Shown here: positions 9,711 to 19,523 of the stretch, piece after piece | Numbering within the stretch: the first letter of the stretch is position 1 | How the letters are laid out: each line of letters begins with the position of its first letter | From: Acidobacteriota bacterium | Lineage (GTDB): Bacteria > Acidobacteriota > Terriglobia > Acidiferrales > UBA7541 | Direction of reading: 5' to 3' | NCBI GenBank assembly: GCA_003223215.1 | Contig: QHYH01000083.1 | Coordinates: forward strand, 99,889-163,888 | Length of the DNA stretch: 64,000 bases | Made by a program: the position numbers and the translations under genes | Notes under the pieces: generated by a model | The model's database searches: none | Told to the model about the DNA's origin: nothing | Seen by the model: the letters and a program-made list of their open reading frames with translations, nothing else

Positions 9711-10247
9711 TTAATAATCGATCCCTCGCTGAGCCAGTATACCTTTCGTGTAGGGATGTTTCACCTCGCGCATCTCGGTGACCAGGTCGGCCAGCGCGAC
9801 GAGCTTCGGATGCGCGTTGCGGCCGGTACAAATCACGTGTACGCGTTCGGGGCGGCCTTTCAGAGCCTCCACGACCTCGTCGGGGTCGAGCATTTCGTAG
9901 CTGATGGTGTAATTGATTTCGTCGAGCACCACCAGATCGTACTTCCCACTGTAAATGGCTTCGCGGCCGGCCTGCCAGCATTCGCGCGCCAGTTTGATAT
10001 CTTCGGGATCCGTTTCCGCTTTGCCGATTTTCACAAAGCCGCGGCCCATCGGGCGAATTTCAAATTTGTCGTCGCCGAGCATCTTGGCTGCATCGAGCTC
10101 GCCGTAGTGCCACGAGCCTTTAATGAACTGCACCATCATGACGCGCAGCCCCTGGCCCACGGCGCGGAACGCCGTGCCCAGCGCGCAAGTCGTCTTGCCC
10201 TTCCCCGGCCCGGTATAAACGATCAGCAATCCTTTTTCTTCCGGCAT
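9711..10247 (-). CDS. cobO: Corrinoid (cob(I)yrinic acid a,c-diamide) adenosyltransferase, CobO/BtuR type
   Basis: A 178-residue P-loop protein of the CobO/CobA/BtuR family, which transfers the 5'-deoxyadenosyl group of ATP to cob(I)alamin or its precursors. Motifs are the P-loop TGPGKGKTTCALG near residue 12, MMVQFIKGSW, VVLDEINYTISY (Walker B-like) and VICTGRNAHPKL. It fits functionally with the btu uptake genes at 42.8-48.5 kb: imported corrinoid must be adenosylated to become coenzyme. No riboswitch is visible in front of it. Confidence 0.92.
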   Translation of the reverse strand: MPEEKGLLIVYTGPGKGKTTCALGTAFRAVGQGLRVMMVQFIKGSWHYGELDAAKMLGDDKFEIRPMGRGFVKIGKAETDPEDIKLARECWQAGREAIYSGKYDLVVLDEINYTISYEMLDPDEVVEALKGRPERVHVICTGRNAHPKLVALADLVTEMREVKHPYTKGILAQRGIDY

Positions 10248-10301
10248 GATTTCCCTTGGTGCATGGCGGAGAGAAAAGTGTGCGCAGCCCCGCGCGAAAC
10301 G

Positions 10302-10748
10302 TCAAGCGAGTTCCAGCCGCTTGACGAGTTCCGCAGCGATGGCCGAGATGCGCCGCAGCGTGGGTTCGGGAAGCGAAGATCTGGGTCGCGCGACGGGATC
10401 GAACAAAACGATCCACAAACCCGGACGGTAGATTTCGTCATCGGTGGGACAGATCGCCCCGGTGAGTTGCGTGATTTCCAGAGGATGCGGCTGCGTCGTG
10501 GCCAAATCGATTTCAAGCACTTTCCCGCTGCCACGGCGCTCCGCCGGAGGCGCGGCGATCAGCTCGGTCAGGATGCCGCGCGCATCATCCACCAGGTCGC
10601 GGAAGCCTTGCGTCACGAGAATGCCGTCCACGTCGCGGGGCGTGGCCTTCTCAAGCTCTTCTAGGTCGTAATCGGGCAGCGGTTTCTCGAGCGGAATCTC
10701 AATGGCCGCGGAAGGCTGGTTCTGATCGGGAATCACGCGCATGGGCAT
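10302..10748 (-). CDS. Hypothetical protein, no recognised domain
   Basis: A 148-residue soluble, acidic protein with no signal peptide or membrane segment. It has charged amphipathic stretches (LPDYDLEELEKATPRDVDG) and a hydrophobic strand, PGLWIVLFDPV. It lies between rlmH upstream and cobO downstream on the same strand with 27-base and 54-base gaps, so it is probably co-transcribed with the ribosome-maturation cluster. I do not recognise the family. The coding character is supported by sequence style and its fit between neighbours. Confidence 0.65.
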   Translation of the reverse strand: MPMRVIPDQNQPSAAIEIPLEKPLPDYDLEELEKATPRDVDGILVTQGFRDLVDDARGILTELIAAPPAERRGSGKVLEIDLATTQPHPLEITQLTGAICPTDDEIYRPGLWIVLFDPVARPRSSLPEPTLRRISAIAAELVKRLELA

Positions 10749-10775
10749 GGCAGCTACGGTTGTACACCCGCCGGG

Positions 10776-11204
10776 CTATTTCGGGTAGGGGCTGCCTGAG
10801 AGAATGGCAAAGGCGCGGTAGAGTTGCTCAGCCAGTACCACCCGGGCCAGTTCATGCGAAAGTGTCATAGCGCTGAGCGAAAGTTTTTGCCTGACCCGCT
10901 CACGCAGCGATTCCGGGAAGCCCCCGGCATTTCCGCACACAAAGATGACCTGCCGCGTCCCGCGGTCGCGAAGTTCGCCAAGCCACTTGGCAAGGGCATT
11001 CGAATCGATGGTTCTGCCCCCGGCATCGAGCAGGATGGCCAGCGCTCGACGGTCGGCATCGAGTTTCTTAAGCGCTCGATCGGCGTCCCGCACCTCGACG
11101 ACCTCCAATGGGCAGGAATGCCGGATGCGGTTCACGTAATCGTCGATGACGGCGCACATCTCGGGGCGACGCGTTTTGCCGATCATCAGCAGTTCGAGGC
11201 GCAT
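10776..11204 (-). CDS. rlmH: 23S rRNA (pseudouridine-1915 N3) methyltransferase
   Basis: A 142-residue SPOUT-class methyltransferase that methylates pseudouridine 1915 in helix 69 of 23S rRNA on the assembled ribosome. The knotted SAM-binding region is clear: VIFVCGNAGGFPE, then LSLSAMTLSHELARVVLAEQ, and the C-terminal YRAFAILSGSPYPK required for activity. Partners rsfS, obgE and nadD are just upstream, a widespread arrangement. Confidence 0.95.
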   Translation of the reverse strand: MRLELLMIGKTRRPEMCAVIDDYVNRIRHSCPLEVVEVRDADRALKKLDADRRALAILLDAGGRTIDSNALAKWLGELRDRGTRQVIFVCGNAGGFPESLRERVRQKLSLSAMTLSHELARVVLAEQLYRAFAILSGSPYPK

Positions 11205-11276
11205 AAGCGAATCCTTCGGCCGGGAGTTTTAAGTTTTGAACAGGAAGGGGGGAATTCCACCTGCTGTTTTCCACCT

Positions 11277-12245
11277 TCATCTCAGTCCATACTTCTTCCG
11301 CTTCTCCAACAGCGTCTTCCGGCTAATGCCCAGAATCTCCGCCGAGCGGCTGATTTGGTAGTGTGTAGCTTCGAGGGTCGCCGCGATCACCTCGCGCTCG
11401 ACGTCTTCGAGGGACCGCAGCCCGGCAACCGGGCTCGCCGCGCCGGGGGCCGCTGCGCGGACGTTCTCTGCAAAATTCTCCGGCTCCAGAAGGTCCGGCC
11501 CCGGACTCCCGGCGCCGCGCGCAACGCTGGAAAAAACCACAGCGCGCTCGAGCGCGTTTCTCAACTCGCGGACATTTCCCGGCCAGGCGTAAGCCGCCAG
11601 CATGCGCCGCGCGGACTCCCCGAGTTGCGCGTGGGGACGCCCGTGAGCGGCGCGAAGCGCACCCAATAAATGCTCGGCGAGCGGAAGAATATCAGCGCGC
11701 CGATCGCGCAGGGGTGGAACCGTAAGCGTGAGCACGTTCAAGCGGAAGTACAAATCTTCCCGAAAACTGCCTGCTTTGACAGCCGCCGGAAGGTCCACAT
11801 TCGTCAGGGCCATGACACGCGCTTCGATGCGCAGCGTTTCCGTGCCGCCCAGGCGTTCGAACGCCCGCTCCTGTAAAACGCGGAGCAGCTTGCTCTGCGC
11901 GTTGGGCGAAAGCGCCGCCACTTCATCGAGAACAATCGTGCCGTTGCCGCCCAATTCAAAACGTCCGAGCTTGCGCTCGACCGCGCCGGTAAATGCCCCA
12001 CGCTCATGTCCGAAAAGCTCGCTTTCGACGAGTTGCGGCGGCAGACTGGCGCAGTCGATTTTCAAATAAGGCGCGTCCCGGCGCGGGCCAAGCTCATGAA
12101 TCAGCCGCGCGAGGTGGTCCTTCCCGGTGCCGCTTTCCCCGGTGATGAGAAGCGTCGTCGGCGCCACCGCCACTTTTTCGGCAAGCTCCAGCAAGCGCGC
12201 CGAGGCCGGGTCTTCCGCGATCCACGGCAAACGCCCAGTGGTCAT
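11277..12245 (-). CDS. Sigma-54-dependent transcriptional activator without a sensor domain
   Basis: A 322-residue bacterial enhancer-binding protein. The AAA+ domain starts almost at the N-terminus, with Walker A GESGTGKDHL, the sigma-54 contact loop GHERGAFTGA, Walker B GTIVLDEVA and the R-finger region. A C-terminal Fis-type helix-turn-helix ends the protein (ISRSAEILGISRKTLLEKRKK). No receiver, GAF or PAS domain precedes the ATPase, so its activity cannot be phospho-regulated in cis. The start codon overlaps the rsfS stop (ATGA), placing it inside the rsfS-rlmH housekeeping group. Targets are unknown. Confidence 0.9.
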   Translation of the reverse strand: MTTGRLPWIAEDPASARLLELAEKVAVAPTTLLITGESGTGKDHLARLIHELGPRRDAPYLKIDCASLPPQLVESELFGHERGAFTGAVERKLGRFELGGNGTIVLDEVAALSPNAQSKLLRVLQERAFERLGGTETLRIEARVMALTNVDLPAAVKAGSFREDLYFRLNVLTLTVPPLRDRRADILPLAEHLLGALRAAHGRPHAQLGESARRMLAAYAWPGNVRELRNALERAVVFSSVARGAGSPGPDLLEPENFAENVRAAAPGAASPVAGLRSLEDVEREVIAATLEATHYQISRSAEILGISRKTLLEKRKKYGLR

Positions 12246-12709
12246 GTCCGGGAACGGCCGCCGTGCCCGCGGCTCGAAATGCGTCCTTCGGAATAAGGCT
12301 CGTGTTGAAAATCCGGGCTGTCGCCCGCATCCGCGACGGAAAAGCCTTCCGGCGCGTCAGCCATTTCCAACTTGGGCGCCGTGCGCCACAAGCGCTCGAG
12401 GTCGTAGTAGCGGCGCGCCTCCTCGCTGAAAACGTGCACGATGAAGCCGCCGAAATCCAGCAGCGCCCAATCCGCCGAGCGATAGCCCTCACGGTGCCGC
12501 ACCGACCGGCCCATTTGTTTGTAGAGCTGGTCTTCGATTTCCGTGCAGATCGCCTGCACCTGCGGCGTGCTAAAGCCCGTGCAGATGACGAAGTAATCGG
12601 TAAACGTGCTCGCACCGCTCAGGTCCAGCACCACGATGCCCGCGGCTTTCTTTTCCTGGGCGGCTTGAACTGCGGCGCGCACGCCTTGCGGCAAGGATTC
12701 GAAATTCAC
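12242..12709 (-). CDS. rsfS: Ribosomal silencing factor RsfS
   Basis: A 155-residue RsfS/Iojap protein that binds ribosomal protein L14 and blocks subunit joining when nutrients are limiting. Family motifs are IVVLDLSGASTFTDYFVICTG, RSVRHREGYRSADWALLDFG and the GGFIVHVFSEEARRYYDLERL segment. The GTG at 12709 is chosen because it overlaps the nadD stop (GTGA) and begins the conserved region. The ~30-residue tail past the conserved domain is low-complexity and not conserved. Confidence 0.92.
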   Translation of the reverse strand: MNFESLPQGVRAAVQAAQEKKAAGIVVLDLSGASTFTDYFVICTGFSTPQVQAICTEIEDQLYKQMGRSVRHREGYRSADWALLDFGGFIVHVFSEEARRYYDLERLWRTAPKLEMADAPEGFSVADAGDSPDFQHEPYSEGRISSRGHGGRSRT

Positions 12710-13425
12710 CGGTATAGGCCTTGTTTGAGAATGTATTCCTCGACGCGCGAGGAAACAAGCCCGTGGACGGACTGCCCGCGCTGCGCGCGCCGGCGAATGT
12801 CGGTCGCGGAAACGTCGTTGGAAACGTTTTCGAGCAGATAAACCGTCGTGCAGTGAAGATGCGCAACCACCGGTGAGGGAGGCGCCGCCGTTTCTTTCCT
12901 GCCGCCGGGCCGCGCCGTCAGTTCGGGTGGAATCACCAGGCGAAGGGCTTCCGGGCGGATGCCGGGACGGTTGGCGATGATGAAATCGCAGAGGCCGAGC
13001 AGCGCCTCGTACTCCTTCCACACCGGAATGTCGAGAAACGCGTCCGCCCCGATAATGAAGAAAATGCGATCGCCGTCGCCATGATACGCGTGGCGGAAGT
13101 AGCGGACCGTGTCCACCGAGTAGTGCAGCTGCGTACCGCTGAAGTCCTCGCCCGCCTCCGCCAGCGAAGGGACGAAGTGCGGATGCTCGGCGCAACCCAG
13201 CGCAACCATCGCGAAGCGATGGGGGAACGGCGCAAGGTGCTGCTTTAGCTTGTGCGGCGGCCGGCTCGCGGGAATGAAGTGAATTTCATCGAAATTGAAG
13301 CGGCGATCGGCGGCACGCGCCACGCCAAGGTGTCCGCTGTGGATGGGATCGAAAGAGCCGCCGAACAGGGCGATGCGGCGAGGATGATGTTTCGCGGCGG
13401 TGCGGTGCGCCTGCGCTATGGTCAA
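12706..13425 (-). CDS. nadD: Nicotinate-nucleotide adenylyltransferase
   Basis: A 239-residue nucleotidyltransferase that adenylates NaMN to NaAD in NAD synthesis. The (T/H)IGH-type motif is GGSFDPIHSGHLGVA near residue 21, and the C-terminal ISxTxIR signature is present as VSATDIRRRAQRG. It is translationally coupled to rsfS by a 4-base overlap, an arrangement found across many phyla. The enzyme is slightly longer than E. coli NadD because of an insertion around residues 160-190. Confidence 0.94.
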   Translation of the reverse strand: MTIAQAHRTAAKHHPRRIALFGGSFDPIHSGHLGVARAADRRFNFDEIHFIPASRPPHKLKQHLAPFPHRFAMVALGCAEHPHFVPSLAEAGEDFSGTQLHYSVDTVRYFRHAYHGDGDRIFFIIGADAFLDIPVWKEYEALLGLCDFIIANRPGIRPEALRLVIPPELTARPGGRKETAAPPSPVVAHLHCTTVYLLENVSNDVSATDIRRRAQRGQSVHGLVSSRVEEYILKQGLYR

Positions 13426-13458
13426 TGCGCCTCCCGAGGAATCTCTATCCCCATTTTC

Positions 13459-14610
<1,152 letters not shown>

Positions 14611-14687
14611 CTAGGCGCGTCCTCTCAAAAAAGATAACATAAGCGACTTCGCGAAACGCCTTTCCCTGAACGCAGGCATAAGCCAGG

Positions 14688-15577
14688 ATGCTCCGCGTTC
14701 TCAAAACGCATCTTCTTGCTGCTTGTTCTCCTCGTTGCCATCGGCGCAGCCGCGTTTTATGTCCTCCACCGCACGCCGCATTCCCGCGCCATCCCGAGCA
14801 TCGCCAATGTGCCCGGCCTTTCCGCCTGCTGGATCGAAACCGGAAAAACGTTCAGCCACTTTTCAGTCGGTATGACGGCCGGCAGCATCCTGGTCAGGCA
14901 TCCGGCAGGTGATCTGCTCATCGACACCGGCAACTCCAGCCATTTCGCCCAGGACGTCGGCATCTATCCATTCTGGTTCCGCCTGAAGCTCGCATCCCTC
15001 GCCGGACAATTAAACCCGGACGTTCCGCTCCCGGCAATGCTTCGCCGCGGAGGGGAAGATCCCGCGAAGCTGCGCTGGGCGATTCTTTCACATGTCCATC
15101 TCGACCACGCGGGCGGCTTGACGGACTTGCCACACCTGACCGTCTTGACCACGCGCGAAGAACTCCTCTTTGCGAACGACCCCGGCGCCCAGGCCAAAGG
15201 CTACGTCCTCGGCGCATACGGCAAAGTGCTGCCCAAGCCAAGTGCACCCACGCTGCAATTCGAGGCGAAACCCTAGGAAATTTTTCGATGAAGGTGCGGA
15301 CCTTTACCTCTATGGCTCCGTCGTGGTGGTGTCCTTCGGCGGCCACACGCTGGGAAGCGTCGGCATCTTTGTGAACCTCTCACCCACGCGGCGGTTCTTT
15401 TACGTTAGGGACAGCGTGGACGACGAGCCCGGCTTCGAAAACCGCGTGGGAAAGGCGCTGCTCCTGCGCGACAGCGACGATCGCCCGGCTCTCGCGGATC
15501 GCATCGTCCGCAGGCTCAGCCAACTCCACGAGATGGCTAGTGTTGGGAGTGCGACAGCTTGCTGGCGCTTTTCTTAA
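14688..15577 (+). pseudogene. Metallo-beta-lactamase-fold hydrolase, multiply disrupted
   Basis: The N-terminal two-thirds (to 15276) has a signal-anchor helix, LLIDTGNSSHF, and the MBL metal motif SHVHLDHAGG. It then meets a TAG at 15274-15276, and the expected continuation (SFGGHTLGSVGIFVNLSPTR, ending SVDDEPGF) is in another frame from about 15280. A second frame change is likely at the start: an ATG at 14688 gives MLRVLKT and then has to shift to reach the hydrophobic helix read from 14716. The C-terminal final metal motif expected in the family is absent. At least three lesions make this a true pseudogene. It lies opposite to the rpmA-obgE genes, as an insertion. Confidence 0.8.
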
Positions 15578-15667
15578 CCGCTCGCGACCCTATATTTCGC
15601 GCAGCGCAAAAGGATCCCTTGGACACACAACAGCGAGGGTCTTGCACGACTCAACAGTCAGTCCCGT

Positions 15668-15946
15668 CTAATTCGCTGCGGACTCGGCCCGCTCCGCCGG
15701 CTGGATGCTGATGAACCTGCCCCGCCGGCCCCGGTCTTGAAACTTTACGAAGCCTGTAACCATGGCGTACAGCGTGTCGTCGCTGCCTCGCGCGACGTTT
15801 TCGCCCGGCTGATGCTTGGTGCCGCGCTGACGGACCAGAATCGTGCCCGCGTTGACGAGCTGCCCCCCAAAGCGCTTCACGCCGAGCCTCTGCCCGTGGG
15901 AATCACGGCCGTTCGTTGAGGAACCGCCACCCTTTTTGTGTGCCAT
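15668..15946 (-). CDS. rpmA: 50S ribosomal protein L27
   Basis: A 92-residue L27. The N-terminus [20 protein letters not shown] and the body [21 protein letters not shown] are diagnostic. There is no N-terminal cleaved extension of the Firmicutes type. It lies 98 bases after rplU, in the usual order. Confidence 0.97.
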   Translation of the reverse strand: MAHKKGGGSSTNGRDSHGQRLGVKRFGGQLVNAGTILVRQRGTKHQPGENVARGSDDTLYAMVTGFVKFQDRGRRGRFISIQPAERAESAAN

Positions 15947-16044
15947 GACCTAATCCTTTGCCTAGAACCATTTCTCAAAGCCTTTTAGGGCCGCGCTTTA
16001 GCGTGTCCCCTCGCTTAACTCACGAAACTGTTTGGAGCGCGCCG

Positions 16045-16353
16045 CTAGATCTTGATGTCGCTGACCTGCACGGCCGTAAAATTCTGCCGGTGGCCGCGCT
16101 GAATCTTGTACTGATTGTTCCTCTTGTACTTGAGCACGGTCAGTTTCTTGGCCCGCCCCTGCTGTACGATCTTCCCGGTCACGGTGGCTTTCTCCGCCTC
16201 GGCGCCCACAAACACCTTCTTGTCCCCATGGACAGCCAAGACGTTGCCAAAATTCACCTTCTCACCTACTTTACCTTCCACCCGCTCGATACGGATGGTG
16301 TCGCCGGGCGCGACACGATACTGCTTCCCTCCGGTCTGGATAACGGCGTACAT
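16045..16353 (-). CDS. rplU: 50S ribosomal protein L21
   Basis: A 102-residue L21 with the signature MYAVIQTGGKQYRVAPGDTI and KVLKYKRN-type region (LTVLKYKRNNQYK). It is preceded by a strong ribosome-binding site (GGAGGAGAG just before the ATG) and by a clear sigma-70 promoter at 16405-16434. It is the first gene of the ribosomal and obgE group. Confidence 0.97.
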   Translation of the reverse strand: MYAVIQTGGKQYRVAPGDTIRIERVEGKVGEKVNFGNVLAVHGDKKVFVGAEAEKATVTGKIVQQGRAKKLTVLKYKRNNQYKIQRGHRQNFTAVQVSDIKI

Positions 16354-16404
16354 CTCTCCTCCAGCGCCCTATCGGCGGCTCTAAATGGCTTGAGACAAAC
16401 TCTC

Positions 16405-16434
16405 ATTATACGGGTCCTTTCCAACAATCGTCAA
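16405..16434 (-). promoter_or_regulatory. Sigma-70 promoter for rplU-rpmA
   Basis: On the minus strand TTGACG (16434-16429) is separated by 18 bases from a perfect TATAAT (16410-16405). The predicted transcript leader before rplU is about 45 bases. Confidence 0.8.
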
Positions 16435-16687
16435 CGCTGCGTTTCGCCGCAATCGCCTGGTCACATCGTATCCCCTGGCAGCGGTTCCCTTTGCCGAAGA
16501 CGGGCCGGGTACCGAGGTTTTGTTTTTCTCTTTCATCCCTACTCTAAGCGAGCTTACCCAACCAGCAAAAATCGTGCATGGCAATCCCGCGGCTCCCTTG
16601 CCAGGCTGATGGCCAGGGTACTGTAAACCGGGAACTCGCGTTCTATTGGCTTCACGCTCCCGAATCAGTACGCTGCCCCACAGAATC

Positions 16688-17020
16688 ATGGCGAGTGAAG
16701 CCCCCTGTAAAACTCAGAGGAGATACGAGCGTATCTCCCTGCCGAAAGGCATGACGGTCGCCTGGTACGGCGGCGGCGACTCCCAGGTTTCCCGCCTCAA
16801 GACCCTGGGTTCGGGAGGACTGTTCCTTTTGGCAGACCATGTGCGGCCAGTGGGCACCACACTGACGCTGCTTTTTGAAGTTCCCGGAGGCTTGGTTCAA
16901 GCCGAGGCGGTTGTGCGTAACATCTCCCCCAACGAGGGAATGGGCGTGGTGGAATTCACCAATATGTGCCCTCAAGCGCGAGTGCTCCTGGACGACCTGC
17001 TCAGGCGGTTGCTGCAATAA
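16688..17020 (+). CDS. PilZ domain protein
   Basis: A 110-residue single-domain PilZ protein, a probable c-di-GMP effector. The RxxxR motif is RRYERISLPKG and the second motif, normally D/NxSxxG, appears as the less typical LKTLGSGGLFLLA. The start at 16688 (MASEAPCKTQ) is preferred; an upstream in-frame ATG at 16646 overlaps the promoter region. c-di-GMP could come from the GGDEF/HD-GYP protein at 30.4 kb, but no direct link is visible. The altered second motif makes ligand binding uncertain. Confidence 0.8.
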   Translation: MASEAPCKTQRRYERISLPKGMTVAWYGGGDSQVSRLKTLGSGGLFLLADHVRPVGTTLTLLFEVPGGLVQAEAVVRNISPNEGMGVVEFTNMCPQARVLLDDLLRRLLQ

Positions 17021-17436
17021 GGAGCCGATGGGTGTGGATGACTCTGTACTCATGACTCGAGAGTATGGCCCACGGTTTCGTTAACGCCAGCAACCCATGT
17101 AGAATCAACTAAATAGGAGGCTGAGCTCCTGATTCTTCTTCCTCCCGAACGGCAAAGGCGAGTTGCGCTGCACGAGGACGATAAAGGCGATGCTCCAATA
17201 GGTATGGATCACGCAGACGGCAGCGCCGAAGCGCGTACAGCACGACCCAGATACAGCGTACAGGCACACGAGAAGCTGCACACTGCAAGGCAAGCCGCCC
17301 GGAGAGCCTGAAGCGACTCCCACCGGGACGCGCAACTCGAGAAAAAGCAGCGTCATCGCTACGGCGAACATGCCGCCGCCAGCCGCTCCGCGTTTGGCCT
17401 GCAATTTGGTTATAGGAGAACTTCATTGGGTGCCGA
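17021..17436 (+). other. Region with no supported gene
   Basis: About 415 bases between the PilZ gene and the next gene. Minus-strand frames of about 100 codons have hydrophobic patches (FAVAMTLLFLE, YWSIAFIVLV) that fall in changing context, which could be remains of a small membrane-protein gene. No start, ribosome-binding site or family match is convincing. Confidence 0.4.
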
Positions 17437-17748
17437 CTATGTCACCCAGAGTTTTACCGCCAATCCTGTCAACGCTCCAAACACGAGGCCCGTGCCTAGG
17501 ATTCCCGCGTACGACTTCATGGCAATCGCTTCCGGCAGGCTGATGAGGAAACCCACGATGGCCCCGCTCACGGCGGGTGCAGCCGAAATAGTCACGTTAG
17601 CGGCCAGAATGCCCAGCACGAACCGGCTGAAAAACGCTTGCAGCAGGAGCGTTTTGGATTTCTCCGGGCTTTTGCCAAAAAGAACCATCGACGCATCCAT
17701 GGCGCCAAACAAAATTCCGCACAGGATTCCCAGCAGAACGCGATTCAT
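17437..17748 (-). CDS. Small integral membrane protein, unknown function
   Basis: A 103-residue hydrophobic protein with three to four predicted transmembrane helices and many Gly/Ala/Ser small-residue faces (GILCGILFGAMDASMVLFG, AAPAVSGAIVGFLISLPEA, GILGTGLVFGALTGLAVKL). The N-terminus, MNRVLLGILC, looks like a genuine membrane-insertion start. I do not recognise a family. It is monocistronic and divergent from the GH172-like gene. Confidence 0.65.
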   Translation of the reverse strand: MNRVLLGILCGILFGAMDASMVLFGKSPEKSKTLLLQAFFSRFVLGILAANVTISAAPAVSGAIVGFLISLPEAIAMKSYAGILGTGLVFGALTGLAVKLWVT

Positions 17749-17880
17749 AGGCGCTCTTATTACACTGCCTGGGGCAGTAACCGCAAGTTTTGCCTCCGAG
17801 TTGGCGGAAGGTTAGGTTTCCTGGTGTGGCTTTCCTTTTCCGTTGCGACGGTCGTAAAGTAGCACGCGCGGGAGAATTCC

Positions 17881-19026
17881 ATGAAGCATCTCTTCTCAGT
17901 CCTTGCGGTCGTGCTGGTTCTGGTGTTTGCCCAGGGTAGGCCCAAAGCGCAGGCTCAGGGTCCTGCGCACTGGCAAGCCGACCTCACGCAGCCGCAGCCC
18001 TACGTGCTAAAGCGGGTTTCCAGTGCCGACCCCACCGGCGGCAATGCCGATTTCCGCTCCATCGAGCCCGGCGCAACGCTCACGGTCTTCGACGTGGACG
18101 GTCCCGCCGTGCTCACGCATCTGTGGTTCACGCTCTACGATCCCGAACCGTATCATTTGAAAAAACTGGTTCTCCGCATGTACTGGGATGGCGAAGCGAC
18201 GCCAAGCGTCGAGACCCCGCTAGGCGATTTCTTCGGCCTTGGCCTGGGAGACTACCACGTCTGGGAGTCCGAACTTCTCTCTGTGGCGAATGAACGCGCC
18301 TTGAATTGCTTCTTTCTTATGCCTTTTCAAAAGCACGCCCGCCTCACCGTCACCAACGAAGGGAAGCAAAAAGTTTCCTCTTTTTACTTCAACCTTGATT
18401 ACCGCGCGCTCGCGAAGCCTCTGCCCGCCGATACGCTGTACTTTCATGCGCAGTTTCGCCAAGCGCAGCCCAATCTTGGCTGGACCAACAAATGGGAATC
18501 GAACGGAGATCCCCTTGTCGAAGACAAGAAGAACCTGGACGGCGAAGGGAATTACGTTTGGATGGAGGCCAAGGGCCGCGGCCAGTTTGTCGGTGTGACC
18601 ATGTCGGTGCTGCAAAATCAAGACGGTTGGTGGGGCGAAGGCGACGACATGTTTTTCATCGACGGCGAATCTCGTCCGTCCATCAACGGAACGGGCTCGG
18701 AGGATTATTTTCTTGGCGCGTTCGATTTTGGCCGCAGTGCTTTCTCCTATCGGCTCTACGGCGCCCCGGTCAAGGGCGAAGAACGGGCGGGCAGTCGCTC
18801 TTCGGTCTATCGCTTTCACCTTGATTCTCCCGTTCCCTTCACAAAATCTATCCGCGCCACCATCGAGCACGGACACGCCAATCACCGCTCGGACAACTAT
18901 TATTCCGTGGCCTACTGGTATCAGAGCGAACCACACGCGACGTTTCCGCCGCTGGCTCCGGCGGAGGCACGCATCCCGAAACTTCAGCCTGTCGGCGGTC
19001 CGGGCAACGCCGGTGCCGTGCGATGA
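17881..19026 (+). CDS. DUF2961 / GH172-type secreted glycoside hydrolase
   Basis: A 381-residue protein with an N-terminal signal peptide (hydrophobic core LAVVLVLVFAQG) and a DUF2961 domain covering most of the rest. DUF2961 includes characterised D-fructofuranosidases and D-arabinanases of family GH172, which form trimers or larger rings. Typical segments are WFTLYDPEPYHLKKLVLRMY, the acidic DMFFIDGE loop and NGTGSEDYFLGAFDFG, which holds conserved active-site Glu/Asp. It overlaps the carbonic anhydrase gene by 4 bases (ATGA). The substrate is unknown. Confidence 0.85.
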   Translation: MKHLFSVLAVVLVLVFAQGRPKAQAQGPAHWQADLTQPQPYVLKRVSSADPTGGNADFRSIEPGATLTVFDVDGPAVLTHLWFTLYDPEPYHLKKLVLRMYWDGEATPSVETPLGDFFGLGLGDYHVWESELLSVANERALNCFFLMPFQKHARLTVTNEGKQKVSSFYFNLDYRALAKPLPADTLYFHAQFRQAQPNLGWTNKWESNGDPLVEDKKNLDGEGNYVWMEAKGRGQFVGVTMSVLQNQDGWWGEGDDMFFIDGESRPSINGTGSEDYFLGAFDFGRSAFSYRLYGAPVKGEERAGSRSSVYRFHLDSPVPFTKSIRATIEHGHANHRSDNYYSVAYWYQSEPHATFPPLAPAEARIPKLQPVGGPGNAGAVR

Positions 19027-19523
19027 CGGTCATCGACGAAGTCCTCGAAGCCAACGAGATTTACGCGCGCACGCATGAGCTGCGCCCGCTGACTCCGCGC
19101 CCGGCGCGCAAGCTCGCGATTCTGACCTGTATGGACACGCGCCTCTCCATTCGCACGATGGGACTGAAGACCGGGGACGCGCACATCATTCGCAACGCGG
19201 GAGGCATCGTCACCGACGACTCCCTGCGCTCGCTGCTTGTCTCCCACTACTTGCTGGAAACCCAGGAATTCATGGTCATCAACCACACCGACTGCGGCTT
19301 GATGCACGCCACCGAGCAGGAGTTGCGCACGCGCATCCAGAACCGCGCTGGCACCGCCGCCGTCGCGCCGGCCTTTTTCTACGCTTTCCAGAACATCGAA
19401 GAAAACGTGCAGCATCAATTGCAGAAACTGCGAACGCATCCGTGGATTCCCAGAGAAGTGGCGGTGCGCGGCTTCGTTTACGACGTGGTCAGCGGACGCC
19501 TGCGCGAGATCAAGGCTTTTTGA
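19023..19523 (+). CDS. Beta-class carbonic anhydrase
   Basis: A 166-residue beta-carbonic anhydrase (CO2 + H2O to bicarbonate). Zinc ligands are the Cys of ILTCMDTR (about residue 37) and the His and Cys of NHTDCG (about 89-92); the CxDxR Asp-Arg dyad is intact. It belongs to the short clade common in Actinobacteria and Acidobacteria. The start codon overlaps the stop of the GH172-like gene, implying coupled translation of two unrelated activities. Confidence 0.92.
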   Translation: MTVIDEVLEANEIYARTHELRPLTPRPARKLAILTCMDTRLSIRTMGLKTGDAHIIRNAGGIVTDDSLRSLLVSHYLLETQEFMVINHTDCGLMHATEQELRTRIQNRAGTAAVAPAFFYAFQNIEENVQHQLQKLRTHPWIPREVAVRGFVYDVVSGRLREIKAF

